The notes: generated by a model from the letters alone, not told the origin. DNA of 64,000 bases from an uncultured Acetatifactor sp. (GCA_934402375.1 CAKRUB010000006.1:1-64000); one strand, 5' to 3'. Positions 34,374 through 43,443 are shown, numbered from the stretch's first letter. A program made the numbers and translations.

Positions 34374-34742
34374 TCAGGTCGTGATCCCGAGGTGGCGCTT
34401 GATGGCATCGAAGCTCTCCTTGCTGATGACATGCTCAATCTTGCATGCATCCTCAAGCGCGACGTTCTTGTCGACGCCAAGCTGCATCAGCCAGCTCGAC
34501 AGAAGCTCGTGCCGCTCGTAGATCATCTCGGCGATTGCCCGGCCAGAGGGGGTCAGGGTAATGAAGCCGGATTTGTCCATGATGATATGCTCCTTCTGGC
34601 GAAGGTTTTTCATTGCGACACTGACGCTGGACTTTTTAAAGCCGAGCTCTGCGGCGATGTCCACTGAGCGGACGACAGGGAGCTGTCTGCTCAAGATTAA
34701 TATGGTTTCCAGATAATTTTCCGCTGATTCGTTTACTGCCAT
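34374..34742 (-). CDS. DtxR/MntR-family metal-dependent regulator (short form)
   Basis: A 122-residue regulator. Residues 5-65 are a winged helix (YLETILILS; VVRSVDIAAELGFKKSSVSVAMKNL). The rest is the metal-binding/dimer domain with E-R-H-E-L-L and an ACKIEH..S motif typical of MntR-like proteins. It lacks the SH3-like third domain, as MntR does. Manganese or iron could be the signal; the ligands cannot be sorted by eye. GAGG precedes the ATG at 34742, and the codons upstream belong to the repeated three-hairpin leader. No transporter target is adjacent. Confidence 0.87.
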   Translation of the reverse strand: MAVNESAENYLETILILSRQLPVVRSVDIAAELGFKKSSVSVAMKNLRQKEHIIMDKSGFITLTPSGRAIAEMIYERHELLSSWLMQLGVDKNVALEDACKIEHVISKESFDAIKRHLGITT

Positions 34743-34755
34743 TTTTTCCTCATTT

Positions 34756-34840
34756 CTGCGCACGCTCTTTGCGCATATCGAGTTTGTGTCAAGTGCGCGC
34801 AGACACAAATCTCGTGATTGAAAAATCTTATTTTTCAATC
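34756..34840 (-). repeat. Three-hairpin leader element, copy B
   Basis: Same order as copy A on the minus strand: GATTGAAAAATAAG..TTTTTCAATC (34840-34816), CGAG-TTTGTGTC with GACACAAACTCG (34814-34779) and TGCGCA/TGCGCA (34778-34756), ending 13 bases before the DtxR start. Upstream flanks (about 34891-34930) also resemble copy A. Confidence 0.85.
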
Positions 34841-35000
34841 TTATCCTCGATTCTGTTATAATATGTAAATTATGGGCTGTATGCGTTTACTTTATGGATT
34901 CAGTGTAGCATAATTTTGCTGTGAAAGCAAATTTTATCTGGTAACTTTTGGAGGAAACCTGTATAATTAAGAATACGAGGGTCAAAGGATCCGAAAATTA

Positions 35001-35040
35001 ACAAACTTGCTATGCGCAAAGGACATGCGCAGAAATGGGG
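35001..35040 (+). repeat. Three-hairpin leader element, partial copy D
   Basis: ACAAACTTGCTATGCGCAAA followed by GGACATGCGCAGAAATGGGG reproduces the last part of copies A-C (end of hairpin 2, all of hairpin 3 and the ribosome site), here on the plus strand before the TetR gene. Confidence 0.75.
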
Positions 35041-35046
35041 ATAAAT

Positions 35047-35601
35047 ATGTCACAACTAACAGAGAGGGCGATCGTAGAGGCATTTATTGAACTTTTGAAT
35101 GAGAGACCTCTGGATAAGATCAAGATAAAGGATATTACGGATCGGTGCGGTGTCGCGCGGAATACCTTTTATTATCATTTCGCAGACATTCCGACGCTGC
35201 TGGAGAGCATTTTTACCGCGGAGACGAGGAAGATCATACTCAGCCGGGACGATATGTTTTCGTGGGAGGACAGCTTTATCTTAGCGGCGCAGTTCGCGCT
35301 CGAGAATAAGAAGCTGATTTACCATATCTATAATTCTGTCGAGAGAGAGAACCTTGAGCGCTATCTGAATGACATAGCTGGTGAGGTCATGCGCCAGTAT
35401 GTGGAGCGGGCGGCACAGGGAATGACGGTGTCGGAGGAGGATAAAAAGCTGATCGAGGACTTCTACCGGTCGGCTCTCGTCGGACTGATTTTAGACTGGC
35501 TGGGCAGCGGCATGAAGTATGATCCTCTGCAATATATCAAGCGCGTGGGCTATATGCTGAGGGGAAATATCGAGTTCGTGCTCGAAAAAGTGCAAAAATA
35601 A
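35047..35601 (+). CDS. TetR-family regulator of the MMPL exporter
   Basis: A 184-residue TetR protein. The DNA-binding domain (LTERAIVEAFIELL, then VARNTFYYHFADI) covers residues 5-55; the C-terminal domain is of the TetR_C type found near exporters. An ATG at 35035 is in frame, but GGGGA from the leader element is spaced for the ATG at 35047, as in the other leader copies. It stands 180 bp before the MMPL gene, and a TGTAT/ATACA inverted repeat lies between, so it probably controls that exporter. The inducer is unknown. Confidence 0.85.
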   Translation: MSQLTERAIVEAFIELLNERPLDKIKIKDITDRCGVARNTFYYHFADIPTLLESIFTAETRKIILSRDDMFSWEDSFILAAQFALENKKLIYHIYNSVERENLERYLNDIAGEVMRQYVERAAQGMTVSEEDKKLIEDFYRSALVGLILDWLGSGMKYDPLQYIKRVGYMLRGNIEFVLEKVQK

Positions 35602-35605
35602 AATT

Positions 35606-35620
35606 TGTATAAACAATACA
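35606..35620 (+). promoter_or_regulatory. Candidate TetR operator before the MMPL gene
   Basis: TGTATAAACAATACA has perfect 5-bp inverted arms. A TATAAT follows at 35630-35635, so the site would lie in the spacer/-35 region. Confidence 0.45.
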
Positions 35621-35678
35621 TAAATTTAATATAATATTTGTGCAAATTGCTGTAAATGTACAAAAATTGGACTTTTTG

Positions 35679-35713
35679 AGAGTGGTGTATGTTTTTTCGA
35701 CACCACTCTTTTT
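35679..35713 (+). terminator. Intrinsic terminator between TetR and MMPL genes
   Basis: AGAGTGGTGT (35679-35688) pairs perfectly with ACACCACTCT (35700-35709), then TTTTT. It ends the TetR transcript; since the TATAAT at 35630 lies upstream, it may also attenuate the MMPL transcript. Confidence 0.8.
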
Positions 35714-35782
35714 CTGTATATTTCCAAAAGGGAAAAATATGCATAAAATGGGTGGCAGTTAAGAGAGAAGGAGGAGATGAAC

Positions 35783-37891
35783 ATGAAATTCGGAAAAGCG
35801 GTCGTAAAGTGCCGCATCCCAATTCTCATTCTGGCACTGGTGCTTTTGGTTCCGTCAGTGATCGGAATGGTAAGTACGAGAATTAACTATGATATGCTGA
35901 CCTATCTTCCAAAGGACATCGATACGGTCACAGGGCAGGACATCCTGATGGAGGACTTCGGCAAGGGTGCGTTTTCTTTCGTCATCATTGAGGGCATGGC
36001 GCCGAAGGATGTCTCGGCATTGAAGGCAGACCTCGAGACGGTGGAGCATGTGGAGACGGTGCTGTGGTATGACAGCTTCACGGACGTATCCGTGCCGATG
36101 GAGCTTCTGCCGGATAAGTATTACAATGCGTTTAACAACGGAGACGCCACGATGCTGGCGATCTTCTTCGATTCTTCGACTTCCGCGGATGCGACGATGG
36201 ATGCGATCAGCGAGATCAGGCAGCTCGCCGGGGAACAATGCTTTGTATCCGGCATGTCGGCGATGGTGACGGATTTGAAGAATCTGTGCGAGGAGGAGGA
36301 ACCGATCTATGTAGGACTTGCGGTTCTGCTTGCCTGCGTCGCCATGATGATCTTCCTTGACAACTGGATCATCCCCTTTGTATTCCTTGCAAGTATTGGC
36401 ATGGCAATCCTTTTGAACCTGGGAACGAATTATTTCCTCGGAGAGATTTCCTACCTGACGAAAGCACTTTCCGCTGTTCTGCAGCTGGCGGTCACGATGG
36501 ACTATTCGATCTTCCTGTGGCACAGCTACGAGGAACAGAAGGAACAGGTGGATGACAACAAGGAGGCGATGAGTATCGCCATCAGCAAGACGCTGACATC
36601 CGTTGTCGGAAGCTCCATCACGACAGTGGCCGGATTTATCGCGTTGTGCTTCATGAGCTACACGCTGGGGCGCGACCTCGGAATCGTTATGGCGAAGGGA
36701 GTTGTGCTCGGTGTAATCGGCTGTGTGACGACACTTCCCGCAATGATCCTTGTGCTGGATAAGCTCCTGTCGAAGACGAAGCACCGTTCGCTTCTACCAG
36801 ATATGGGAAAGCTGGCGCAGGGAATTACGAAGCACTTCCCGGTGTTCCTCGTCCTGTTCCTTGTCATTCTGATTCCGGCATTTTACGGATACCAGAAGAC
36901 GAATGAGGAGGTCTACTACGACATGAGCGACAGCCTGCCGGAGGACATGGATTATGTCATTGCCAATTCCAAGCTGAACGAACTGTTTGATGTCGGTTCC
37001 ACACATATGATTCTGGTGAGCACGGATGTCTCTGCAAAAGACGTAAGGAGCATGATCTCCGAAATGGAGCAGGTAGACGGCATGAAATATGTGCTCGGCA
37101 TGGAGTCGGTTGTCGGCTCCCTCGTGCCGGAGGAGACGCTTCCGAAGTCCGTGAACGACATGCTGAAGAGTGAAAACTGGGAGCTGATCCTTGCCAATTC
37201 GGAATACAAGGTTGCTTCGGACGAGGTTAATGCGCAGATTGATGCGCTGAATGAGATTCTGAAGAAATACGATCCGACGGGAATGCTGATCGGAGAGGCA
37301 CCCTGCACGAAGGATCTGATCGAGACAACGGATGAAGATTTCAAGGTGGTAAATGCGATCTCCATTATTGCGATCTTTGTGATCATTGCACTGGTGGAAA
37401 AGAGCGTCACCCTTCCGGTAATCCTTGTGGCGGTAATCGAGTTTTCCATTTTCATCAACCTTGGACTGCCGCACTTTACAGGGACGTCGCTTCCCTTCAT
37501 TGCGCCGATCTGCATCAGCACGATCCAGCTGGGAGCAACGGTTGACTATGCGATACTGATGACGACCCGGTACAAGGAAGAGAGATACGGCGGCTGTGAT
37601 AAGAGAACAGCGATCAGCAATGCGCTCGGAGCCTCCATTCCCTCCATTATCGTCAGTGCGCTGGGATTGTTCTCGGCAACCTTCGGTGTGGCGGTTTACT
37701 CGGACATTGACATTATCAAATCTCTTTGCAATCTGATGGCGAGGGGCGCTATTGTCAGCATGTTCAGCGTCATCCTGATACTGCCGGCGATGTTCATGCT
37801 GTTTGACAGAGTAATCTGTGCGACAAGCATTGGATTCCGGCAGAAGAAAGTGAAAGAAGAAAGCAGAATAGGAAAGGAAGCGTTATCATGA
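35783..37891 (+). CDS. MMPL/RND-type membrane transporter
   Basis: A 702-residue proton-driven exporter of the MMPL family, with twelve expected membrane helices in two halves. It starts with a helix (IPILILALVLLVPSVIGM), a large outer loop, then a five-helix block containing LAVTMDYSIFLWHSYEEQ (conserved D-Y pair of helix 4). The second half repeats this with LGATVDYAILMTTRYKEE. These D-Y pairs carry the proton relay. AAGGAGG is spaced for the ATG at 35783 rather than 35777. The stop overlaps the next start by four bases (ATGA), coupling it to the heptad-repeat protein. Likely cargo is a lipid or amphipathic compound; not identifiable here. Confidence 0.92.
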   Translation: MKFGKAVVKCRIPILILALVLLVPSVIGMVSTRINYDMLTYLPKDIDTVTGQDILMEDFGKGAFSFVIIEGMAPKDVSALKADLETVEHVETVLWYDSFTDVSVPMELLPDKYYNAFNNGDATMLAIFFDSSTSADATMDAISEIRQLAGEQCFVSGMSAMVTDLKNLCEEEEPIYVGLAVLLACVAMMIFLDNWIIPFVFLASIGMAILLNLGTNYFLGEISYLTKALSAVLQLAVTMDYSIFLWHSYEEQKEQVDDNKEAMSIAISKTLTSVVGSSITTVAGFIALCFMSYTLGRDLGIVMAKGVVLGVIGCVTTLPAMILVLDKLLSKTKHRSLLPDMGKLAQGITKHFPVFLVLFLVILIPAFYGYQKTNEEVYYDMSDSLPEDMDYVIANSKLNELFDVGSTHMILVSTDVSAKDVRSMISEMEQVDGMKYVLGMESVVGSLVPEETLPKSVNDMLKSENWELILANSEYKVASDEVNAQIDALNEILKKYDPTGMLIGEAPCTKDLIETTDEDFKVVNAISIIAIFVIIALVEKSVTLPVILVAVIEFSIFINLGLPHFTGTSLPFIAPICISTIQLGATVDYAILMTTRYKEERYGGCDKRTAISNALGASIPSIIVSALGLFSATFGVAVYSDIDIIKSLCNLMARGAIVSMFSVILILPAMFMLFDRVICATSIGFRQKKVKEESRIGKEALS

Positions 37892-40191
37892 TAGAGAAGA
37901 AGAGCAAGGCAATCAAAATCGGTGCGGTGTGTCTCGCGGGGGCGCTGGTCATCGGCGTGGCAGGAACCAATGTATATGCAATGGGAAAGAATAACAGCTC
38001 CGCCAAGAGCAGCGACGAGAAGAAAATGGAAGAGGAGCTGAAGGACACAGTCAAGAATCTCTGGAATCCGGTATCAGATGCTGACACCTGCAAAGAGGAA
38101 ACGGTCTATGTCATGGCAGGAGCGGACGGCAGCACCAACAAGATTATTGTCAGTGACTGGATCAGAAATGCGGGACAGGAGAAGAGCCTTACAGACTTCA
38201 CAGAGCTGAAGGACGTCGAGGCAGTCAAGAATGGCGAGAGCTACACTGTGAAGGGTGATAATTATGTATGGGACACCGACGGAGGCGACGTCTATTATCA
38301 GGGCACTTCTGACAAGGAGCTGCCGCTGACGGTGACAGCGACCTACACGCTGGATGGCAAGGAGCTTTCAGCGGAGGAGATTGCCGGAAAGAGCGGTCAT
38401 GTGGTGATTCGCTACAGCTTCGAGGTAAAGGAATATGTGACCGCAGAGATTGCCGGAAAGAAGGAGAAGATCGCGGTTCCGTTCACGGTCATAACGGGAA
38501 TGATTCTCGACGGGCAGAATTTTTCCAATGTAGAGGTTTCCTCCGGAAAGCTCGTAAATGATGGGGATAAATCCGTTGTTGTCGGTCTTGCGTTCCCCGG
38601 AATGAACGAGAACCTTCAGATGGATGAGGAGGTTTCCATCCCGGACTATGTGGAGGTGGAGGCAGATGCGGAGGACTTCTCACTGGGAAGCACCTATTGT
38701 ATCGCGGTCAACAACCTGTTCAGCAGTCTGAATCTGGATGAGGTGGGCAGTCTGGATGAGCTGAGCGATGCCATGGAGGATCTGGCAGACGGCATGACAA
38801 AGCTTCTGGACGGTTCCTCCGATCTGTATGACGGTCTTGCAACGCTCTACGATAAGTCCGGCGAATTGAAGGATGGTGTAGATCAGCTGGCAAAAGGAGC
38901 AGGAGACCTGCAGAGCGGAGCGGGAACTCTGCGCGACGGCGCAAAGCAGCTGGCGGACGGTGCAGGCACCCTGAAAAACGGTGTGGGTTCCTTAAAGAGC
39001 GGCGCGGCACAGCTCAACGCCGGACTTGGTACACTGACGTCCAAGAACGGGGAGCTGACCGACGGTGCAAGACAGGTGTTTGAGACTCTGTTGAAGACGG
39101 CGAACGATACCTTGAACAGCAATGCCCAGATGCAGCAGCTCGGCATTACAGCGAACATGACGATTGATAATTATGCAACGTTTCTGGATGGTCTTCTGAG
39201 TCAGCTCGGCGGTAGCGAGATTCAGGGAACGGTGTATGCCAAGGTGGTGGCTGCGGTGACGGCCGAGGTGGAGAATAATACATCGGCGATCACAGCGGCA
39301 GTAGCTGCGGAGGTTGAGAAGAGCGACGCGGCGATCAGAGCAGGTGTGACAGCGGCAGTCAAGGAGAATGTATTGACGCAGGTCATCGCGTCCGACACCG
39401 TCCAGAAGGCATGCCCCGGCTTCAACCGTGAGATGTATGAGCAGGCAAAGGGCATATCCGTGTCCGGCGGAGACGCACAGCTCGCAGCCTTACAGGCACT
39501 TGCAGCACAGATCAATGCAGCGGTGGATGCAAAGATGCAGTCTGCAGAGGTTCAGGCGGTGATTGACTCCAATGTAGCCGCAAAGAAGCAGGAGCTGATC
39601 GACACAAATGTGGCAGCGAAGAAGAAGGAACTGATCCAGACCAATGTAGAGGAGCAGATGAAGACACAGGCGGGCAATCTGAGTGCCGGAGCGGCACAGA
39701 TCGCAGGACTGAAGGCATCGCTTGACAGCTATAACACGTTCTATCAGGGACTGATTGCTTATACGAACGGTGTGGCTTCGGCGAAGGACGGTGCGGCACA
39801 GCTGGAGAGCGGCGCGGCACAGCTCGAAGGCGGCGCAGGAACACTTGCCTCCGGTGCGGGAGAGCTTGCAGCAGGAACGGAGAGTCTTAAGAACGGCACT
39901 GACACGTTGAAGAAGGGAATTGATTCCCTTGCGGAAGGTGCAGATGCGCTGCTGGATGGCGTAAAGCAGTTGAAGGATGGCTCGATGGAATTGAGAGACG
40001 GACTTGTGACCTTTGATGAGGAGGGTATCAGCAAGATTCTTGATGCCTTCGATGAGGACAGCCTGACAGAGAAGCTTGACCGCTTCAAGGCAGCAGCGGA
40101 TGCGGCAAAGAGCTATCGCTCCTACGCAGGTATTGCGGAGGACATGGAGGGAAGCGTCAAGTTCATCTACAAGCTGGAGGAGATCCAGTAA
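37888..40191 (+). CDS. Heptad-repeat (YhgE/Pip-like) partner protein of the MMPL exporter
   Basis: A 767-residue exported protein. One N-terminal membrane segment (GAVCLAGALVIGVAGTNVYA) is followed by a beta-rich region of about 250 residues and then two blocks of the L-x-x-G heptad repeat (LKDGVDQLAKGAGDLQSGAG; LASGAGELAAGTESLKNG) around residues 290-390 and 625-720. Between them is an Ala/Val-rich coiled coil. Unlike YhgE/Pip it has no C-terminal membrane helices. It is translationally coupled to the MMPL gene, so it probably forms an extracytoplasmic conduit or adaptor. A broken paralogue is at 59161-60461. A perfect terminator follows. Confidence 0.85.
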   Translation: MIEKKSKAIKIGAVCLAGALVIGVAGTNVYAMGKNNSSAKSSDEKKMEEELKDTVKNLWNPVSDADTCKEETVYVMAGADGSTNKIIVSDWIRNAGQEKSLTDFTELKDVEAVKNGESYTVKGDNYVWDTDGGDVYYQGTSDKELPLTVTATYTLDGKELSAEEIAGKSGHVVIRYSFEVKEYVTAEIAGKKEKIAVPFTVITGMILDGQNFSNVEVSSGKLVNDGDKSVVVGLAFPGMNENLQMDEEVSIPDYVEVEADAEDFSLGSTYCIAVNNLFSSLNLDEVGSLDELSDAMEDLADGMTKLLDGSSDLYDGLATLYDKSGELKDGVDQLAKGAGDLQSGAGTLRDGAKQLADGAGTLKNGVGSLKSGAAQLNAGLGTLTSKNGELTDGARQVFETLLKTANDTLNSNAQMQQLGITANMTIDNYATFLDGLLSQLGGSEIQGTVYAKVVAAVTAEVENNTSAITAAVAAEVEKSDAAIRAGVTAAVKENVLTQVIASDTVQKACPGFNREMYEQAKGISVSGGDAQLAALQALAAQINAAVDAKMQSAEVQAVIDSNVAAKKQELIDTNVAAKKKELIQTNVEEQMKTQAGNLSAGAAQIAGLKASLDSYNTFYQGLIAYTNGVASAKDGAAQLESGAAQLEGGAGTLASGAGELAAGTESLKNGTDTLKKGIDSLAEGADALLDGVKQLKDGSMELRDGLVTFDEEGISKILDAFDEDSLTEKLDRFKAAADAAKSYRSYAGIAEDMEGSVKFIYKLEEIQ

Positions 40192-40233
40192 GAGGCTGAC
40201 AAGCTACATTATATAGAAGAAATATACAGTCCG

Positions 40234-40289
40234 AGGACTGCCGTATCCCACCACAAAAGGTGACACGATACGGCAGTCCTTGTTTTCTT
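40234..40289 (+). terminator. Strong intrinsic terminator
   Basis: AGGACTGCCGTATC (40234-40247) pairs perfectly over 14 bp with GATACGGCAGTCCT (40267-40280), followed by a T-rich tract. Confidence 0.9.
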
Positions 40290-40309
40290 AAAAAAATATA
40301 AAAAAGTTA

Positions 40310-40367
40310 TTGACAAGCGACAGCGGTTCGCATATACTAACCAATGAAGAAATGAAAATGATTCTCA
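40310..40367 (+). promoter_or_regulatory. feo promoter with Fur box
   Basis: TTGACA (40310-40315), 17-bp spacer, TATACT (40333-40338). TGAAAATGATTCTCA at 40353-40367 matches the 7-1-7 Fur consensus TGATAATNATTATCA at all but two positions and sits just downstream of +1, a repressing position. Confidence 0.88.
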
Positions 40368-40396
40368 AATAGTGATAGTGTACGAAAGGAGAATGC

Positions 40397-40609
40397 ATGA
40401 TGCCTTTGTCAATGGTTCCCGCAGGGGAGAGCAATGTGATCAAGAAGGTTGGTGGCAAGGAGGAAACCAGACTGTTTTTGGAGAAGCTGGGCTTTGTTGT
40501 CGGCAGCAGTGTGACGGTGATTTCCGAAGCAGCGGGCAATATCATCGTGAACATCAAGGAATCCAGAGTTGCCATAGGAAAAGATATGGCGAATAAAATA
40601 ATGGTGTAA
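40397..40609 (+). CDS. feoA: Ferrous iron transport protein FeoA (first copy)
   Basis: A 70-residue cytosolic SH3-like protein that assists the FeoB ferrous iron channel. It begins MMPLSMVPAGE, the usual FeoA start, and contains LEKLGFVVGSSVTVISE and the ending strand. An ATG at 40400 is equally possible given AAGGAG at 40386-40391. It is the first gene after the Fur-controlled promoter and is followed by a second feoA at 22 bp. Confidence 0.93.
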   Translation: MMPLSMVPAGESNVIKKVGGKEETRLFLEKLGFVVGSSVTVISEAAGNIIVNIKESRVAIGKDMANKIMV

Positions 40610-40631
40610 GAGAAATAGGAAGGAGAATGTT

Positions 40632-40853
40632 ATGAAAACACTGAAGGAAGTTGCCGTTGGGCAGACCGTAACGGTCAAGAAGCTTTCCGGAGAAGGACCT
40701 GTCAAGAGACGTATCATGGACATGGGAATTACAAAGGGAGTGGAGATCTATGTGAGAAAGGTAGCTCCGTTGGGAGATCCCGTCGAGGTCACAGTGAGAG
40801 GCTATGAGCTTTCCCTGCGTAGAGCAGATGCGGAAATGATTGAGGTAGAATAA
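40632..40853 (+). CDS. feoA: Ferrous iron transport protein FeoA (second copy)
   Basis: A 73-residue FeoA-fold protein of a different subgroup from the preceding copy: LKEVAVGQTVTVKKL, then KRRIMDMGITKGVEIYVRKVAPLGDP, cut here at VRKVAPLGDP, the classic FeoA signature. AAGGAGA precedes the start. Two FeoA proteins ahead of FeoB is a common clostridial arrangement and may give a regulatory heterocomplex. Confidence 0.95.
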   Translation: MKTLKEVAVGQTVTVKKLSGEGPVKRRIMDMGITKGVEIYVRKVAPLGDPVEVTVRGYELSLRRADAEMIEVE

Positions 40854-40889
40854 GCTGAAATTGTGACTGCGTCTTTTTTTTAGAAGAGT

Positions 40890-40907
40890 GGTTAGCAAGA
40901 GCTAACC
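40890..40907 (+). other. Hairpin between feoA and feoB
   Basis: GGTTAGC-AAGA-GCTAACC, a perfect 7-bp stem without T-run, in the 98-bp gap before feoB; probably an mRNA processing or stability element. Confidence 0.6.
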
Positions 40908-40951
40908 AAAGGTAGTAAAGACAAATCTTTGAGAGAGGAAGAAGGAACAAA

Positions 40952-43432
40952 ATGTCAATCAAAATTGCATTAGCAGGTAACCCTAACTGCGGTAAAACAA
41001 CATTATTCAATGCATTGACCGGTTCCAACCAGTATGTAGGTAACTGGCCCGGCGTAACGGTAGAGAAAAAGGAAGGTAAGCTGAAGGTAGACAAAGAGGT
41101 CACCCTGATGGACTTACCCGGTATCTATTCACTTTCTCCGTACACCCTTGAGGAAGTGGTGGCAAGAAATTATCTGATCAATGAGAAGCCTGATGCGATC
41201 ATCAATATCATCGACGGAACAAACCTTGAGAGAAACCTGTATCTTTCCACACAGGTCATCGAGCTTGGCATTCCGGTCATCATGGCAATCAACATGATGG
41301 ATATTGTCAAGAAGAGCGGAGACCAGATCAATACCGCAAAGCTGTCCGAGAGCCTCGGATGTGAAGTGGTTGAGATTTCCGCACAGAAGGGAACCGGTAT
41401 CGAGGAGCTTGCAAAGAAGGCAATCGCTCTTGCAAAGAAGAAGGCTCCCGTGAAGCTGGTACATAAGTTTGATGCAAAGCTGGAGAACGCGATCAGCGAG
41501 GTAGAAGCAAAGCTGACAGCAGAGGAAGAGAGCCAGAAGAGATTCTTCGCGATCAAGCTGCTGGAGAAGGATGACAAGATCAGTGCTGCAATGAAGAGCA
41601 CTCCCGATGTGTCAGCCCAGATCAAGGCTCTGGAGGATGCCTTCGATGATGATACCGAGAGCATTATTACCAACGAGAGATACAGCTTTATCTCTTCCAT
41701 CATCGGAAGCTGCCTGAAGAAGGCGAAGGCAAAGAATGAGATGACGGTTTCCGATAAGATCGATAAGATCGTAACAAACCGTATTCTGGCTCTGCCGATC
41801 TTCTTCGTGGTAATGTGGCTGGTATACTATATTGCAATGTCAACGGTTGGTGCAGCGGCAACCGACTGGACAAATGATAATCTTTTCGGTGACGGCTTCC
41901 ATCTTTTCGGCATCGGTTCCAAGGCTTACGGCGAGGTTTCCGAGGAGTATGGTGATGCACAGACGATAATCGACGGCTTTGTCTCCTATGCGGAAGAGCA
42001 GGGAATGGATGTGGAAGCAATCGCAGACGCTCTGGACACAGAGTCCAAGGAGTTTGACGGCGATGCAGCGGCAGCAGCACTGGATGAGCTGGTTGGCATG
42101 TTCGACGCATCCGCAGAGGCAACCTATCTTGTAGAAGATGAGGAGACGCTGGCAACTGAGGAAGTTTCTTCGAGCTATGACGAGTTGGTTGATGCTGTGG
42201 CTGTTGCAAAGTCTTACGGCTGTGAGGAGCCTGATCCCGCTGAGTACGGCGTATTCGTTCCCAGTATCCCGGATGCAATTTCCGCAGGTCTGGAGAAGAT
42301 CAACTGCGCTGAGTGGCTGCAGGGTCTGATTGTTGATGGTATTGTAGCAGGTGTCGGCGCTGTGTTGGGCTTCGTGCCTCAGATGCTGGTACTGTTCATC
42401 CTGCTGGCATTCCTTGAGTACTGCGGATATATGGCTCGTATCGCATTCATCATGGATCGTATCTTCCGTAAGTTTGGTCTTTCCGGTAAGTCCTTCATTC
42501 CTATGCTGATCGGTATGGGCTGCGGCGTTCCCGGTGTCATGGCATCCAGAACGATCGAGAACGAAAAGGATCGTCGTATGACGATCATGACGACAACCTT
42601 CATCCCCTGTGGTGCAAAGGTTCCCTTTATTGCAATGATCGCAGGCGCAATCTTCGGCGGATCACCGCTGGTATCTGCAAGCGCATATTTCATCGGAATT
42701 GCAGCAATTATCTGCTCCGGTATTATTTTGAAGAAGACAAAGATGTTCTCCGGCGATCCGGCTCCCTTCGTTATGGAGCTTCCCGCTTACCACTGGCCGA
42801 AGGTCAGCGCTGTACTGCGCAGCATGTGGGAGCGTGGCTGGTCATTCATCAAGAAGGCAGGAACCATCATTCTGCTTTCCACCATCGTCGTATGGTTCAC
42901 GACTTACTTCGGAGTTGTTGACGGTACATTCAGAATGCTTGCTGAGGACGAGATCGAGTTCAGTATTCTGGCAAAGATCGGCAGCGCGATTGCATGGATC
43001 TTCATTCCTCAGGGCTGGGGCAACTGGCAGGCGACCGTTGCATCTATCACCGGTCTGGTTGCAAAGGAGAACATTGTAGGTACAATGGGTATCCTCTACA
43101 GCAGCGGTGACGGAACCATCTACCAGAATATGGCGGGTGTGTTCACCGGTGCAAGTGGCTTCTCCTTCCTGGTATTCAACCTTCTCTGCGCTCCCTGCTT
43201 CGCAGCAATGGGTGCAATCAAGAGAGAGATGAACAATACCAAGTGGTTCTGGTTCGCAATCGGCTATCAGTGTGGTCTGGCTTATCTGGCATCTCTGGTA
43301 GTATACAGAATTGCAGGACTGTTCACAGGTGCATGTAGCTTCGGTATCTGGAGCATCATTGCCATCCTGATTGTAGCATTTTTCTTCTATATGCTTTTCA
43401 GACCTGACAAGAATAAAAAAGTTGTAAAGTAA
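40952..43432 (+). CDS. feoB: Ferrous iron transporter FeoB
   Basis: GTP-gated membrane transporter for Fe2+. An N-terminal G domain shows GNPNCGKTT (G1), MDLPGIYSLS (G3) and NMMD (G4), followed by a helical GDI domain to about residue 260. The membrane part has two Gate motifs: CGYMARIAFIMDRIF..GMGCGVPG and IPCGAKVPFI. The loop after the first membrane helix (about residues 310-450) is much longer than usual and very acidic, an extracellular insertion of roughly 110 residues. GAGGAAGAAGG precedes the start. It is the main gene of the Fur-controlled operon, and codon use suggests high expression. Confidence 0.96.
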   Translation: MSIKIALAGNPNCGKTTLFNALTGSNQYVGNWPGVTVEKKEGKLKVDKEVTLMDLPGIYSLSPYTLEEVVARNYLINEKPDAIINIIDGTNLERNLYLSTQVIELGIPVIMAINMMDIVKKSGDQINTAKLSESLGCEVVEISAQKGTGIEELAKKAIALAKKKAPVKLVHKFDAKLENAISEVEAKLTAEEESQKRFFAIKLLEKDDKISAAMKSTPDVSAQIKALEDAFDDDTESIITNERYSFISSIIGSCLKKAKAKNEMTVSDKIDKIVTNRILALPIFFVVMWLVYYIAMSTVGAAATDWTNDNLFGDGFHLFGIGSKAYGEVSEEYGDAQTIIDGFVSYAEEQGMDVEAIADALDTESKEFDGDAAAAALDELVGMFDASAEATYLVEDEETLATEEVSSSYDELVDAVAVAKSYGCEEPDPAEYGVFVPSIPDAISAGLEKINCAEWLQGLIVDGIVAGVGAVLGFVPQMLVLFILLAFLEYCGYMARIAFIMDRIFRKFGLSGKSFIPMLIGMGCGVPGVMASRTIENEKDRRMTIMTTTFIPCGAKVPFIAMIAGAIFGGSPLVSASAYFIGIAAIICSGIILKKTKMFSGDPAPFVMELPAYHWPKVSAVLRSMWERGWSFIKKAGTIILLSTIVVWFTTYFGVVDGTFRMLAEDEIEFSILAKIGSAIAWIFIPQGWGNWQATVASITGLVAKENIVGTMGILYSSGDGTIYQNMAGVFTGASGFSFLVFNLLCAPCFAAMGAIKREMNNTKWFWFAIGYQCGLAYLASLVVYRIAGLFTGACSFGIWSIIAILIVAFFFYMLFRPDKNKKVVK

Positions 43433-43443
43433 TGAGATTGAAG

